DNA from: an uncultured Lachnospiraceae bacterium
GTDB lineage: Bacteria > Bacillota > Clostridia > Lachnospirales > Lachnospiraceae
DNA: 64,000 nt
Reading direction: 5' to 3'
Assembly (NCBI GenBank): GCA_948794795.1
Contig: CAQGLR010000001.1
Location: 184,749 to 248,748, forward strand
Under the pieces are notes generated by a model that saw only the letters and a list, made by a program, of their open reading frames with translations, was not told the DNA's origin and did no database searches. Shown piece after piece: positions 1 to 8,173 of this stretch (within the stretch, counting starts at the first letter, position 1; each line of letters opens with the position of its first letter). A program made the translations under genes and the position numbers.

Positions 1-569
1 AGCTTTCAAAAATTATAACTGATGACACCAGACTATACAATAATATAAAGTTATTTCTTGAAGAAAAAGATGCTTCACTTATAGATAAGCTTGTGCTCTG
101 GGACAGCAGCAATGGAAAGCTGGATGCGGTTTATAATATACCAAGGACTATAGAACATGCCCTTATGCCAAAAGTATGGCTTAAAAGCGGGGCGTATATT
201 ATTATACAGCCAACAGAGGCACTTGTTTCTATTGATGTAAATACAGGAAAGGCTGTTTCAAAGAAAAAGGATGTACAGAAGACATTCCTTAAGGTAAATA
301 TGGAAGCAGCAAAAGAGATTGCTTTACAGTTAAGGCTTAGGAACCTTTCCGGTATTATAATTATTGACTTTATAGATATGGAAAAAGAAGAGGATAACCA
401 GCAGCTTATTGAGTGCCTGCGGCATGAACTTGCAAAAGACAGGGTACAGACAAGATTTATTGGCATGACAAAGCTGGGGCTGGCAGAGGTGACAAGAAAA
501 AAAGCAATGAAACCACTTTATATGCAGCTAAAGGGCAGCAGTACAAGGCAGGGCATTTTTGAAAATTAA
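1..569 (+). CDS. rng: Ribonuclease E/G family protein, 3' part
   Basis: The reading frame is already open at the window edge (first full codon at 3), so this is the C-terminal part of a longer gene. RNase E/G is an endoribonuclease that matures rRNA and turns over mRNA in the cytoplasm. Recognition rests on the conserved core: a GAYIII...EALVSIDVNTGK block (the catalytic Asp region), then AAKEIALQLRLRNLSG followed by IIIIDFIDM, and LGLAEVTRKK near the end. No S1 domain is visible because the 5' part is missing. The final codons and the TAA stop lie within the terminal repeat of a palindromic element that begins at about 551, so the last six residues are probably contributed by that insertion. 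Family assignment is firm; the rng/cafA-type choice over rne is by phylum. Confidence 0.9.
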   Translation, partial: LSKIITDDTRLYNNIKLFLEEKDASLIDKLVLWDSSNGKLDAVYNIPRTIEHALMPKVWLKSGAYIIIQPTEALVSIDVNTGKAVSKKKDVQKTFLKVNMEAAKEIALQLRLRNLSGIIIIDFIDMEKEEDNQQLIECLRHELAKDRVQTRFIGMTKLGLAEVTRKKAMKPLYMQLKGSSTRQGIFEN

Positions 570-810
570 ATATTTAATACAAGTTATATATCTCTGGCAG
601 TTCCAAAATTTTACCATCGGCAGCCGCTTCCGCTTGGATGGGATGCGCAGTGGTGCATAAAGCCCCAAATGCTTAATAGAAACAAAAGTTTCTATTAAGC
701 ATTGAGAACAGGGCTTAAGCACCAGCGCCCCCATAACAGCTGCCTTATGGTAAAACATTTGGAACTTGCCAGAGTAATATAGTCTTTGTATAAATTTAAT
801 TTTCAAACAT
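551..810. repeat. Palindromic MITE-like element, copy A
   Basis: Outer inverted ends (TTTGAAAATTAAAT at 558-571 against ATTTAATTTTCAAACA near 795-809) enclose a long imperfect hairpin core bounded by CTCTGGCA at 592 and GCCAGAG ending at 774. The hairpin tip carries TGCTTAATAGAAAC facing GTTTCTATTAAGCA. The same core recurs at about 7714, 11675, 36222, 46270 and 58469. No transposase is encoded; minus-strand ORFs in it are by-products of the repeat. The left end overlaps the stop codon of the RNase gene. Confidence 0.85.
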
Positions 811-1086
811 CAATAAGCTCTTTATTTATTAGGCTTTGCTTAACTAAATGACATGATACCTGGGTCAAAAGCCATTTTATACCAAATTTAATATGATATA
901 TAAGTGGCTTGATTGTAATTTTACTACATAATATAGGAGTTTTTTGAGTAGAAATAACATTTTGACCCTGACATCATGACATTTTGCCTGGATAGGATAT
1001 AAATTAGTAATTGTATAAATTATTTATCTTGTTATAATTAATTTGCAAAAGTAATTTTATTTCGTGGGTTTTAAACAGACAGCAGC

Positions 1087-1290
1087 TTTCCAGATGTGCG
1101 TAGACAGATATTATTCCGTACAGGGGCACTTTGGCACCGCCAGTGCTTATATCCCGTTTTAAATATTATATAAAGAAATGGCAGTTTCTTTATATAATAT
1201 TTAAAACGGGATATTATGCACTGCTGCGTGTGCCATCGTAGCGGGAGCGTGCCCCTAAGCGGAATAATATCTGTCTATGCATATTGGAAA
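1087..1290. repeat. Large palindromic element, distant relative of the MITE-like family
   Basis: A roughly 204-bp inverted repeat. The left arm begins TTTCCAGATGTGCGTAGACAG and the right arm ends CTGTCTATGCATATTGGAAA; inner arms are AGATATTATTCCG against CGGAATAATATCT and ATCCCGTTTTAAATATTATA against its complement around 1150-1210. It resembles the other family in one detail: a left GTGCTTA..CCC segment opposite a right GGG..TTATGCAC segment, leaving the same unpaired asymmetry. Only one copy is seen here. The 811-1086 stretch before it holds no gene I can support. Confidence 0.75.
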
Positions 1291-1337
1291 CTGCGTCCGT
1301 CCCCAGACCAGTACAATAAAATATTATGGAGGAAAGT

Positions 1338-2429
1338 ATGGAATTTTATATACCAACACAAATTTACCATGAAAATGGTGCAGTATTAAAGCATGGTGCA
1401 GAAATTGCTTCACTTGGAAGGAAAGCACTTATAATTACAGGAAAGTCTTCTGCCGTTAAGACAGGTGCACTAGCTGATGTAATCCAGGCATTAGAGGATA
1501 ATAATACAGAGTACATATTATACGACAAAGTAGAAGAAAATCCATCTATAAAAGTTGTAATGGATGCCGCAGGTATTGGAAGAAGCCAGGGAGCAGATTT
1601 TGTTATAGGCATAGGCGGCGGCTCACCTATGGATGCAGCAAAAGCAGTTTCCCTTATGGTACAGAACAGGGATACATCCGAAGATATATTATACCAGCCT
1701 GTTAAACTTAAAGCACTTCCTGTAGCAGAGATACCTACTACATGCGGTACTGGTTCAGAAGTTACCCCATATTCAATACTTACAAGGGATGACAAGAAAA
1801 CCAAGCAGAGCATAAGCCATAAAATATATCCTGTAATTGCATGTATTGATGCAAAATACCTGGAGTGTGCGTCTTTATCTCTAATAAGGAATACAGCAAT
1901 AGATGCACTTGGACATCTGGTTGAAAGCTTTTTTAATTCAAATGCAACAGAATATAGCAATATTTTAAGCTTATGTGGAATGGAAAAATGGGCAGAAAAC
2001 CGTAAAGCATTGTATAATGGGACAGAATTTACAGAAAGTAATTATAACTCACTTCTTCTTGCCTCAACAATAGCAGGAATGGCAATATCACATACAGGCA
2101 CGTCACTTCCGCATGGGCTTAGCTATTACCTTACATATAATAAAGGAATACCTCACGGAAAAGCTGTAGGGGCATTTCTTCCAGGATATCTTTCACTTAT
2201 GGAGAAGAAACAGGTGCCAGGTTTTCCAGAAGCAATTTCTAAAATGGGATTTAAAGACATGGGGGAATTTAAGGAATTTACCAGGTGCTGTCTTGGGGAT
2301 ATCTGTATTAGCAGTGATGATGAAGATAAAATGATACAAGAAATATTAGAAAACCCACGTAAACTTTTATCAGTGCCATTTAATGCAGTTGAAAGTGATA
2401 TAAGGAATATAATACAGGATATCCATTAA
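1338..2429 (+). CDS. Iron-containing alcohol dehydrogenase family protein
   Basis: A 363-residue group III (Fe-type) NAD(P)-dependent alcohol dehydrogenase, interconverting an alcohol and aldehyde or ketone in the cytoplasm. The nucleotide-binding motif GIGGGSPMDAAK is at about residues 91-102; the metal ligands appear as the Asp and His of DALGHLVESF (about 189-198) and two further His in SLPHGLSYY and GIPHGKAVG. Length matches the family. I start at 1338 because GGAGG at 1328-1332 sits five bases before it; an ATG at 1326 would overlap that site. It stands alone after the palindrome at 1087-1290. The substrate cannot be read from sequence; butanol, propanediol or lactaldehyde activities are all found in this family. 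Confidence 0.85.
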   Translation: MEFYIPTQIYHENGAVLKHGAEIASLGRKALIITGKSSAVKTGALADVIQALEDNNTEYILYDKVEENPSIKVVMDAAGIGRSQGADFVIGIGGGSPMDAAKAVSLMVQNRDTSEDILYQPVKLKALPVAEIPTTCGTGSEVTPYSILTRDDKKTKQSISHKIYPVIACIDAKYLECASLSLIRNTAIDALGHLVESFFNSNATEYSNILSLCGMEKWAENRKALYNGTEFTESNYNSLLLASTIAGMAISHTGTSLPHGLSYYLTYNKGIPHGKAVGAFLPGYLSLMEKKQVPGFPEAISKMGFKDMGEFKEFTRCCLGDICISSDDEDKMIQEILENPRKLLSVPFNAVESDIRNIIQDIH

Positions 2430-2451
2430 TGTTGTGAAAAAGGGGGATGGC

Positions 2452-3394
2452 ATGGCAAGAACTGTAGCAATAGGTATACAGGATTTTGAGGCAATTATTT
2501 CAAATAATTATTTTTATATTGATAAGACAGATTTTATCCGTGAATGGTGGGAGAACGGGGACAGTGTAACCCTTATTGCCCGTCCAAGGCGTTTTGGAAA
2601 GACCTTTAATATAAATATGCTGGAAAGGTTTTTTTCTATTAGTTATGCAGGACAAAGCAAAATTTTTGAGAACCTGGATATATGGCAAGATGAAAAATAC
2701 CGTAATATACAGGGAAAATATCCTGTAATAAGTATAAGTTTTGCCAATGTAAAGGAAAATACATTTGCAAAGGCTAAAATAAGAATCTGCCAGATAATTT
2801 CAGACTTATATATTAAGAATGAGTTCTTGAAAAATAGTGGTTTATTGTCAGATAAAGATTTAAAATATTTTGACAGGGTTTCTGAATACATGGAGGAAAC
2901 AGATGCAACAATTTCATTGTATAAACTTTGTAGTTATATGTAGCAGTATTATGGTAAGAAAGTAATTATTCTGTTAGATGAATATGATACACCAATGCAG
3001 GAAGCATACCTTAATGGATACTGGGGATAAGCCATCAGACAATGCAGAACCTGAACGTTTTTACCATGGTTTTGTGCTTGGCCTTATGATGGAGCTGTCA
3101 GACAGGTATATAATTACTTCAAACCGTGAAAGCGGTTTTGGACGTTATGATGTGATGCTTGAACCAAAGAATAATAAAGATAATGCTTTTATTATGGAAT
3201 TTAAAGTTTATAACCCAGGAAAGGAAAAAAAACTGGATGAAACTGTAAAGTCAGCACTTATGCAGATAGAGGCAAAAAGGTATACATTCTTTTTGGAAGT
3301 AAAAGGTATTCCAGTCCAGTATATACAAAAATATGGTTTTGCATTTAAGGGAAAAAGTGTACTTATAGGAAGGACACAATATGAAGAAAATTAA
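2452..3394 (+). pseudogene. Broken AAA-ATPase / PD-(D/E)XK (DUF1703) gene
   Basis: Family members are about 520-560 residues: an N-terminal AAA-ATPase-like domain and a C-terminal PD-(D/E)XK nuclease-like domain. Here the N-terminal part opens normally (ATG 2452 after AGGGGGA) with the Walker A motif RPRRFGKT at about residues 44-51, then meets TAG at 2941. The same frame continues past it with a Walker B region (IILLDEYDTP) to TAA at about 3028. The nuclease part (FYHGFVLGLMMEL, RYDVML, FIMEFKVYN) then runs in another frame to 3394. The stretch normally between Walker B and the nuclease domain, some 250 residues, is missing. So there is a nonsense codon, a large deletion and a frame change. 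The nuclease portion alone (ATG 2978) could still be made, but I consider the gene dead. Confidence 0.8.
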
Positions 3395-3890
3395 CTGGCT
3401 ATATTTTATATTTATAACATTGATGTGGGTATTAGTAAGCAGGTTAGCCGGGATTTTAGAAGGTTACAGCAGCTGGTGGCTGCTTATTCTTCCTGTTTAT
3501 TGTATATGGTATATATTTTCACCAGTTATTTTTTATACAATAAACAAAAGAAAAGGTATAAAAGATGGCTTTAATATTAATTATCGTTTTGAGGCATTAT
3601 ATGCAACATTCTGGGTAGATACTATACATAAAGAACTGGCATATTTATGCCTGTTAAATCCTTTTGTGATAAAATATATACCATTAAACCTGGTAAATAA
3701 TGCAGGAATAGAAACCTGTTATGAAAAAGATAAAAAATATATTAGTAGTATAAAGTTGTATTTTCACATAAGAGATAAAAAGTATAAATTCCTAATAGAA
3801 ATAAAAAGGAGATTTAATCCAATTAATGCAGAAACTTATGGAAAGAGGCTTATAAAAATGACACAGGAATTTGTAGATATATTAAATTAA
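3381..3890 (+). CDS. Hypothetical membrane protein
   Basis: A 169-residue protein that I do not recognise. Two hydrophobic segments lie near the N-terminus (about residues 5-25 and 32-53, rich in Trp, Ile and Leu), followed by a charged, mostly hydrophilic C-terminal two thirds ending in a Lys/Arg-rich helix-like tail. The ATG overlaps the last codons of the broken DUF1703 gene by 14 bases, with AAGGA-type sites just upstream inside that gene. It may therefore once have been translationally coupled to it. Whether it is still expressed, given that the upstream gene is decayed, is unclear. Confidence 0.55.
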   Translation: MKKINWLYFIFITLMWVLVSRLAGILEGYSSWWLLILPVYCIWYIFSPVIFYTINKRKGIKDGFNINYRFEALYATFWVDTIHKELAYLCLLNPFVIKYIPLNLVNNAGIETCYEKDKKYISSIKLYFHIRDKKYKFLIEIKRRFNPINAETYGKRLIKMTQEFVDILN

Positions 3891-3934
3891 TAAGTGGAGT
3901 TTATATTGGTTAAAACTGGCTTTAAAGACTGGGA

Positions 3935-4036
3935 GTGATAGTAGGTAAACCAAACAAGTTTGGTTACGAGGTCTATGAAGCAGGAAGCTTTACAATTGAT
4001 GGAAAGGAAATTACAATATGGAACAAGATGAAATAA
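3935..4036 (+). pseudogene. Possible 3' relic of a lost gene
   Basis: A 33-codon open stretch encodes KPNKFGYEVYEAGSFTIDGK and ends NKMK-stop, overlapping the start of the next gene in a different frame. The composition looks protein-like and the terminal overlap resembles a coupled gene pair. An in-frame stop lies just upstream and there is no ribosome site, so I read it as the tail of a deleted gene. I recognise no family. Confidence 0.3.
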
Positions 4037-5031
4037 TTATCAGGCAGGGAATTGTACATATCCTTGATGGTGAACTGGGCTGTCCTGTATATTCTGGACA
4101 GCTGCTTGAGCTTACGCCTGATATTAATGATTTCTTCAGGCAGCACATATTTAAGATACTGTCGGGGGATGATATGAAGAAGTGTTATTTTGATGATGAA
4201 GAAGAGGAAGGCATGTACAAGCTTGTTAAAGAATTCCGTGAAGAAAACCTTATTACTGCAAGCAAAGAGATGGCAGGGCTTTTATATAATATAATGAATT
4301 CTAATATTACAATACCTTCGGCAGATTTTGCTGCTGTTACCTTCCAGGTCAGGGGAATCCGGCATCTTGCGCTCCTTAAGATGAATTATAAGGAAAGTTT
4401 TGTACATATGACAAATTCTGCAGAAGATGGCAATGTAAACAGTATTATAAAATACCGTGCTGCACTGCCACCATCATCTACACGTCTTTCAGAAGCAGTA
4501 ATAATAAATCTTGATGATTATACTGTAAATATAGTTGAAAAGAAATATGAGGTTAATGGTGAAAAGTGTAATTACCTTTCTAAGCTTTACTTAAAGTGCA
4601 GTGCTTCGATGTCTTCTAAAACCAGGCTTGGTATAGTTACACGTGCAGTAGAACAGGTTAATAAGAAACATTTTGAGGGTAAACCTGTAAAGCAGATGGA
4701 GGCAAAGCGCATAATTAAGGAGGAAATAGAAGAAAACGGGACTTTAAGTGTAGAAAAAATAAGTGAAAAAATCTATGGCAAAGTTCCAGAAATAAAAGAA
4801 GAATTTGATGCCAAAATGGAAAAATACCATATGCAGAAAGCAGAGGTAAAGACACAAAGTGAAAAGACTACAAAAAAGTTTGAAAAACAATATCTTAAAA
4901 CCGATACAGGCATTGAGATAAATATACCAATGGAGCAGTACCAGGATATAAACCAGGTAGAATTTATAACAAATCCTGATGGGACAATTTCTGTATTAAT
5001 TAAAAACATTAATAAAATTTCAACCAGATAG
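4018..5031 (+). CDS. Nucleoid-associated protein (NdpA / 37-kDa family)
   Basis: A 337-residue protein that fits the nucleoid-associated (PF04245, NdpA/YejK-like) family: it opens with an RQGIVHILDGELG-type N-terminus, has the central block RGIRHLALLKMNYKESFVH, and the later EAVIINLDDYTVNIVEKKYEVNG segment. The C-terminal third is acidic and Lys-rich, with probable coiled-coil around residues 240-290. Members bind DNA or nucleoid; a precise biochemical role is not established for most. The ATG lies after a modest AAAGGAAA site and inside the tail of the relic at 3935-4036. The next small gene follows after 19 bases, so they probably share a transcript. Confidence 0.75.
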   Translation: MEQDEIIIRQGIVHILDGELGCPVYSGQLLELTPDINDFFRQHIFKILSGDDMKKCYFDDEEEEGMYKLVKEFREENLITASKEMAGLLYNIMNSNITIPSADFAAVTFQVRGIRHLALLKMNYKESFVHMTNSAEDGNVNSIIKYRAALPPSSTRLSEAVIINLDDYTVNIVEKKYEVNGEKCNYLSKLYLKCSASMSSKTRLGIVTRAVEQVNKKHFEGKPVKQMEAKRIIKEEIEENGTLSVEKISEKIYGKVPEIKEEFDAKMEKYHMQKAEVKTQSEKTTKKFEKQYLKTDTGIEINIPMEQYQDINQVEFITNPDGTISVLIKNINKISTR

Positions 5032-5050
5032 ACAGGGAAGGGTTTAAATT

Positions 5051-5320
5051 ATGTTCAGGTTATGGGCTAAAGTATTTAAAAACAGCAAAGTTCTTAATGA
5101 TATAGTAATAAGCGATATGGCAGAAGATAAGAACAGGACAAGAAAAGTATTTGATGCTGTTGATGAAGTATGTTATGAATTTGATTTAAGCAGGCCAGTA
5201 TGGCTTGATAAAAATATTAATGAATTTAAACGCAGGGATAAAACCAGGTTTGACCAGGATAATTTTATTGATTCTTTGGAGTTTGACTATCTTGAAATAC
5301 AGGTGATAGAAGAAGATTAG
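5051..5320 (+). CDS. Conserved hypothetical protein, 89 aa
   Basis: A small acidic protein with a good GGGAAGGG ribosome site ahead of ATG 5051. It contains VCYEFDLSRPVWLD, a short charged run EFKRRDKTRF, and an acidic end (YLEIQVIEED). No signal peptide or membrane segment is visible. I have the impression that such proteins recur in Lachnospiraceae, but I know of no function. It is probably co-transcribed with the nucleoid-associated protein 19 bases upstream. Confidence 0.65.
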   Translation: MFRLWAKVFKNSKVLNDIVISDMAEDKNRTRKVFDAVDEVCYEFDLSRPVWLDKNINEFKRRDKTRFDQDNFIDSLEFDYLEIQVIEED

Positions 5321-5415
5321 CATATTAATTATATATAAAAATTATCTTTTATATATATGTGGTTTTATGATACAATATTACACAGATGTAAAAATATTTT
5401 GCAGGAGGGGAGAAT

Positions 5416-7665
5416 ATGCATAAATTAACTAAAATATTAACAGCAGTAACAGTGTCAGCAACATTGCTGGCAGGAACAGTTCCTTTTATATCTAATGCAG
5501 CACCGGTTATGGTACAAGATACGGACACTGTGGAAACAAGGTTTGAAAGCAGTGTGCCTGCCGTGGAAGAAAAGCCGTCTGCCAGGACAGATAACCTAAA
5601 AGGTGCAGTAAACTTAAACAGCCCAGGGCCAAGTTATGCTTACAGCGGCAAGGATGGGGATATAACATGGACTATTGATAATTATGGTGTACTTACACTT
5701 ACGGGAAATGGTGATTATTCAAATGTCACAGGACTGGGTTCATACCCCGCATGGTATACATACCGTGGCAAAATAACAAGTGCAGTTATTGCAATAACTA
5801 ATATACGTTCTGCAAGAAAGATGTTTGCAGGGCTTAATTTGCTTAACAGCATTGAGATTTCTTATTTTGACACAAGCCAGCTTAAAGATACAAGCCATAT
5901 GTTTGACGGATGCAAGTCACTGTCAAGCCTTAGTTTTAAGGCAATACCACTTATGGGCGTAACAGATATGAGCTATATGTTTAATGATTGTGAAAGCCTT
6001 TCAGAACTTGAATTTATGGGATGGTATACAAGCAACGTAACAAATATGGAGTATATGTTTGCGGGATGTAAAAGCCTCCCAGAAATAGAACTCAGGTTTT
6101 TTAACACTTCTAAAGTAACCAATATGTCGCATATGTTCTATAATTGTGAAAGTATTTACAGCCTTCATATAAATGACTTTGGGTTTACTACATTTGATAC
6201 ATCTAATGTCAAAGATATGAGTTATATGTTTGCAGGATGTACAAACCTGCGTGACTTTAACCAGACTAATTTTACTATTGACTTAAATACAAGCAATGTA
6301 ACAAATATGAAAGGCATGTTTGAAAAATGCGCAGATGCCATTATTGATGTATCTAAGTTTGATACAAGCAATGTAACAGATATGGGCAGCATGTTTGCAG
6401 GATGCCGCAATATTTCTACATATTCATTAAGGAATTTAAATACATCTAAAGTAATAAATATGAACAGTATGTTTAAGGACTGTGGGGAATATGGTTTCCT
6501 TGATGTCAGTACATTTAATACATCCAATGTAACAGATATGGGATATATGTTCAGCAATGTGGAATGTAATATTATTAATATAGCCGGACTTGATACATCC
6601 AGTGTTTTAAATATGCGTGGGATGTTCAGCGGATGTACAGCATGGAACTTTGATATTGGCAAATTTAATACTGCCAGGGTTTCAGATATGTCTGAGATGT
6701 TTAAGGACTGTTTAAATGTAAATTCACTTGATTTTAGTAAATTTAATATGCAGTCAGTAAATAATGCAGCAAAGATGTTTGATGGATGTACAAGTGTTAC
6801 ATTATTTGCAGCACCTGCCAATATGAAAGTAAATATTGACCTTCCAGCAACAAATGGTTTTCCTTGGTTTAACAGTGCTGGCAAAGAGTGTAAATCAATG
6901 GCTGCCAATGTTTCTTCTGTTACTACATATTTCAGGACAGAGGCCCCAACCATTCCAGATAAGTCAACACCTGTACCAACATCAAGCCCTTCACCAAAGC
7001 CAGAGCCATTAATGACACCATCGGCGTCACCATCAGTATCACCATCACCAACAGTGACACCATCACCATCACCAAAAGCAACAGCTTCACCAAGCCCTTC
7101 ACCAAAGCCTGTGGCTACCCCATCAGCTTCACCTTCACCAACAGCACCAGCTCCATCAGATGGCCCTGTTGAAGTTGCAAAAGGGGCAGTAATAGAAACC
7201 AATAATGCAGTATATAAAGTTACAAGTAATACAGCTAGCAGAAGGACAGTAGAATATACATCTGCGTCTAAGGATACAGTAACCCTTAAAATACCTAATT
7301 CCGTTAAAATAGGAGGAAAGGCATTTAAAGTTACATCCATTGCACCAAGGGCTTTATTAAAGAATACTAATACAGCTAAAGTTATAATCGGCAATAATGT
7401 AGAAAAAATTAAAAATGGTGCATTCAGGGAGTGCGCTGTGCTACAGGAGGTCCAGATTGGAAGCAAAGTTAAAGAGATAGGGACAAGGTGTTTCTATAAG
7501 TCAAGGCTTCTAGGTACAATAGTAATTAAGTCAGGACAGATAGAAAAGATTGGAGATAAGGCATTTACAAGGATTTCTTCTAAAGCTGTAATAAGTGTGC
7601 CAGAAGAAAAAGCAGAAGAATATAAAAACATGATAGGGTTAAACTATAAATACAATAATCTTTAA
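5416..7665 (+). CDS. Secreted BspA-like surface protein with DUF285 repeats and LRR_5 C-terminus
   Basis: A 749-residue secreted protein. The N-terminus has a signal peptide (LTKILTAVTVSATLLAG, probable cleavage after SNA near residue 30). Residues about 130-470 hold roughly a dozen 24-29-residue repeats of the DUF285/BspA-like kind, each with a core like TSNVTDMGSMFAGC. Residues about 515-580 form a Pro/Ser/Thr linker built of SPSP and KP units. The C-terminus (about 585-745) is a short BspA-type leucine-rich block with AFRECAVLQEVQIG and CFYKS. I see no LPxTG motif or membrane anchor, so retention may depend on other wall interactions. Such proteins are linked to adhesion and interspecies contact in gut and oral anaerobes. 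The gene has a strong GGAGGGG site and stands alone. Confidence 0.85.
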   Translation: MHKLTKILTAVTVSATLLAGTVPFISNAAPVMVQDTDTVETRFESSVPAVEEKPSARTDNLKGAVNLNSPGPSYAYSGKDGDITWTIDNYGVLTLTGNGDYSNVTGLGSYPAWYTYRGKITSAVIAITNIRSARKMFAGLNLLNSIEISYFDTSQLKDTSHMFDGCKSLSSLSFKAIPLMGVTDMSYMFNDCESLSELEFMGWYTSNVTNMEYMFAGCKSLPEIELRFFNTSKVTNMSHMFYNCESIYSLHINDFGFTTFDTSNVKDMSYMFAGCTNLRDFNQTNFTIDLNTSNVTNMKGMFEKCADAIIDVSKFDTSNVTDMGSMFAGCRNISTYSLRNLNTSKVINMNSMFKDCGEYGFLDVSTFNTSNVTDMGYMFSNVECNIINIAGLDTSSVLNMRGMFSGCTAWNFDIGKFNTARVSDMSEMFKDCLNVNSLDFSKFNMQSVNNAAKMFDGCTSVTLFAAPANMKVNIDLPATNGFPWFNSAGKECKSMAANVSSVTTYFRTEAPTIPDKSTPVPTSSPSPKPEPLMTPSASPSVSPSPTVTPSPSPKATASPSPSPKPVATPSASPSPTAPAPSDGPVEVAKGAVIETNNAVYKVTSNTASRRTVEYTSASKDTVTLKIPNSVKIGGKAFKVTSIAPRALLKNTNTAKVIIGNNVEKIKNGAFRECAVLQEVQIGSKVKEIGTRCFYKSRLLGTIVIKSGQIEKIGDKAFTRISSKAVISVPEEKAEEYKNMIGLNYKYNNL

Positions 7666-7678
7666 ATTTATACAAAAT

Positions 7679-7945
7679 GTGTCTGGAAATTATATAATTT
7701 ACAAATTATGTGGCTCTGGCAGTTCCAAAATTTTACCCCAAGCAGCACGCTTGCGCTTGGATGGGATACGCAGTGGTGCATAAAGCCCTAGATGCTTAAT
7801 AGAAACAAATGCTTCTATTAAGCATCAAATACAGGGCTTAAGCACCAGCGTCCCCATACAGCTGCTTTTTGGTAAAACATTTGGAACCCGCCAGAGTAAT
7901 ATAGTCTTTGTACAATTTTATTAAATAAAGATAGTTTCCAGGCAC
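7679..7945. repeat. Palindromic MITE-like element, copy B
   Basis: The outer ends GTGTCTGGAAA (7679-7689) and TTTCCAGGCAC (7935-7945) are inverted copies. The core hairpin runs from CTCTGGC at 7714 to CCAGAG at 7896 and is closely similar to copy A, including the tip TGCTTAATAGAAAC and the right subterminal GTAATATAGTCTTTGTA. It fills most of the 508-bp gap between the BspA-like gene and the first lipoprotein gene. Confidence 0.85.
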
Positions 7946-7956
7946 TTTTTAGTGTT

Positions 7957-8141
7957 CTATATGGACAGGGATTGGAGTTTAAATTTTTATATTATTTAGC
8001 TGGAAATAATATGAAAAAATTTTATATGATTCTAAAAATGAGAAAGAAAATTTATACTATTTAAAAAATAAGTTTATATATGTAAAACACATATGTGACT
8101 ATTATAAAGATGAAAAAGAATTATATGTCCAGGTTATATAA
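7957..8141 (+). pseudogene. Possible frameshifted gene relic
   Basis: Just right of copy B, one frame reads LYGQGLEFKFLYYLAGNN and, after a one-base shift at about 8010, another reads on as ILYDSKNEKENLYYLKNK and ends DEKELYVQVI-stop at 8141. The join is smooth and the composition protein-like, so I read it as the 3' end of a gene broken by decay next to the element. No family is recognised. Confidence 0.3.
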
Positions 8142-8173
8142 AAGGGCAGAATATATTATGGAGGGACAGGAAG

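Noticed and set aside
590..790. Reading the palindromic elements as simple rho-independent terminators
   Set aside because: They are 105-265 bp with their own inverted ends, occur in both orientations, and most lack a T-run at the base of the stem.
528..806. Minus-strand ORF of 92 residues resembling another at 58328-58681 (shared QMFY.KAAVMGALVLKPC)
   Set aside because: The likeness comes from the repeated palindromic element, not from a protein family; there is no ribosome site and other copies have stops in this frame.
6222..7466. 414-residue minus-strand ORF
   Set aside because: It is antisense to the BspA-like gene; its Gly/Asp/Val-rich stretch is the mirror of the Ser/Pro linker and it has no ribosome site.
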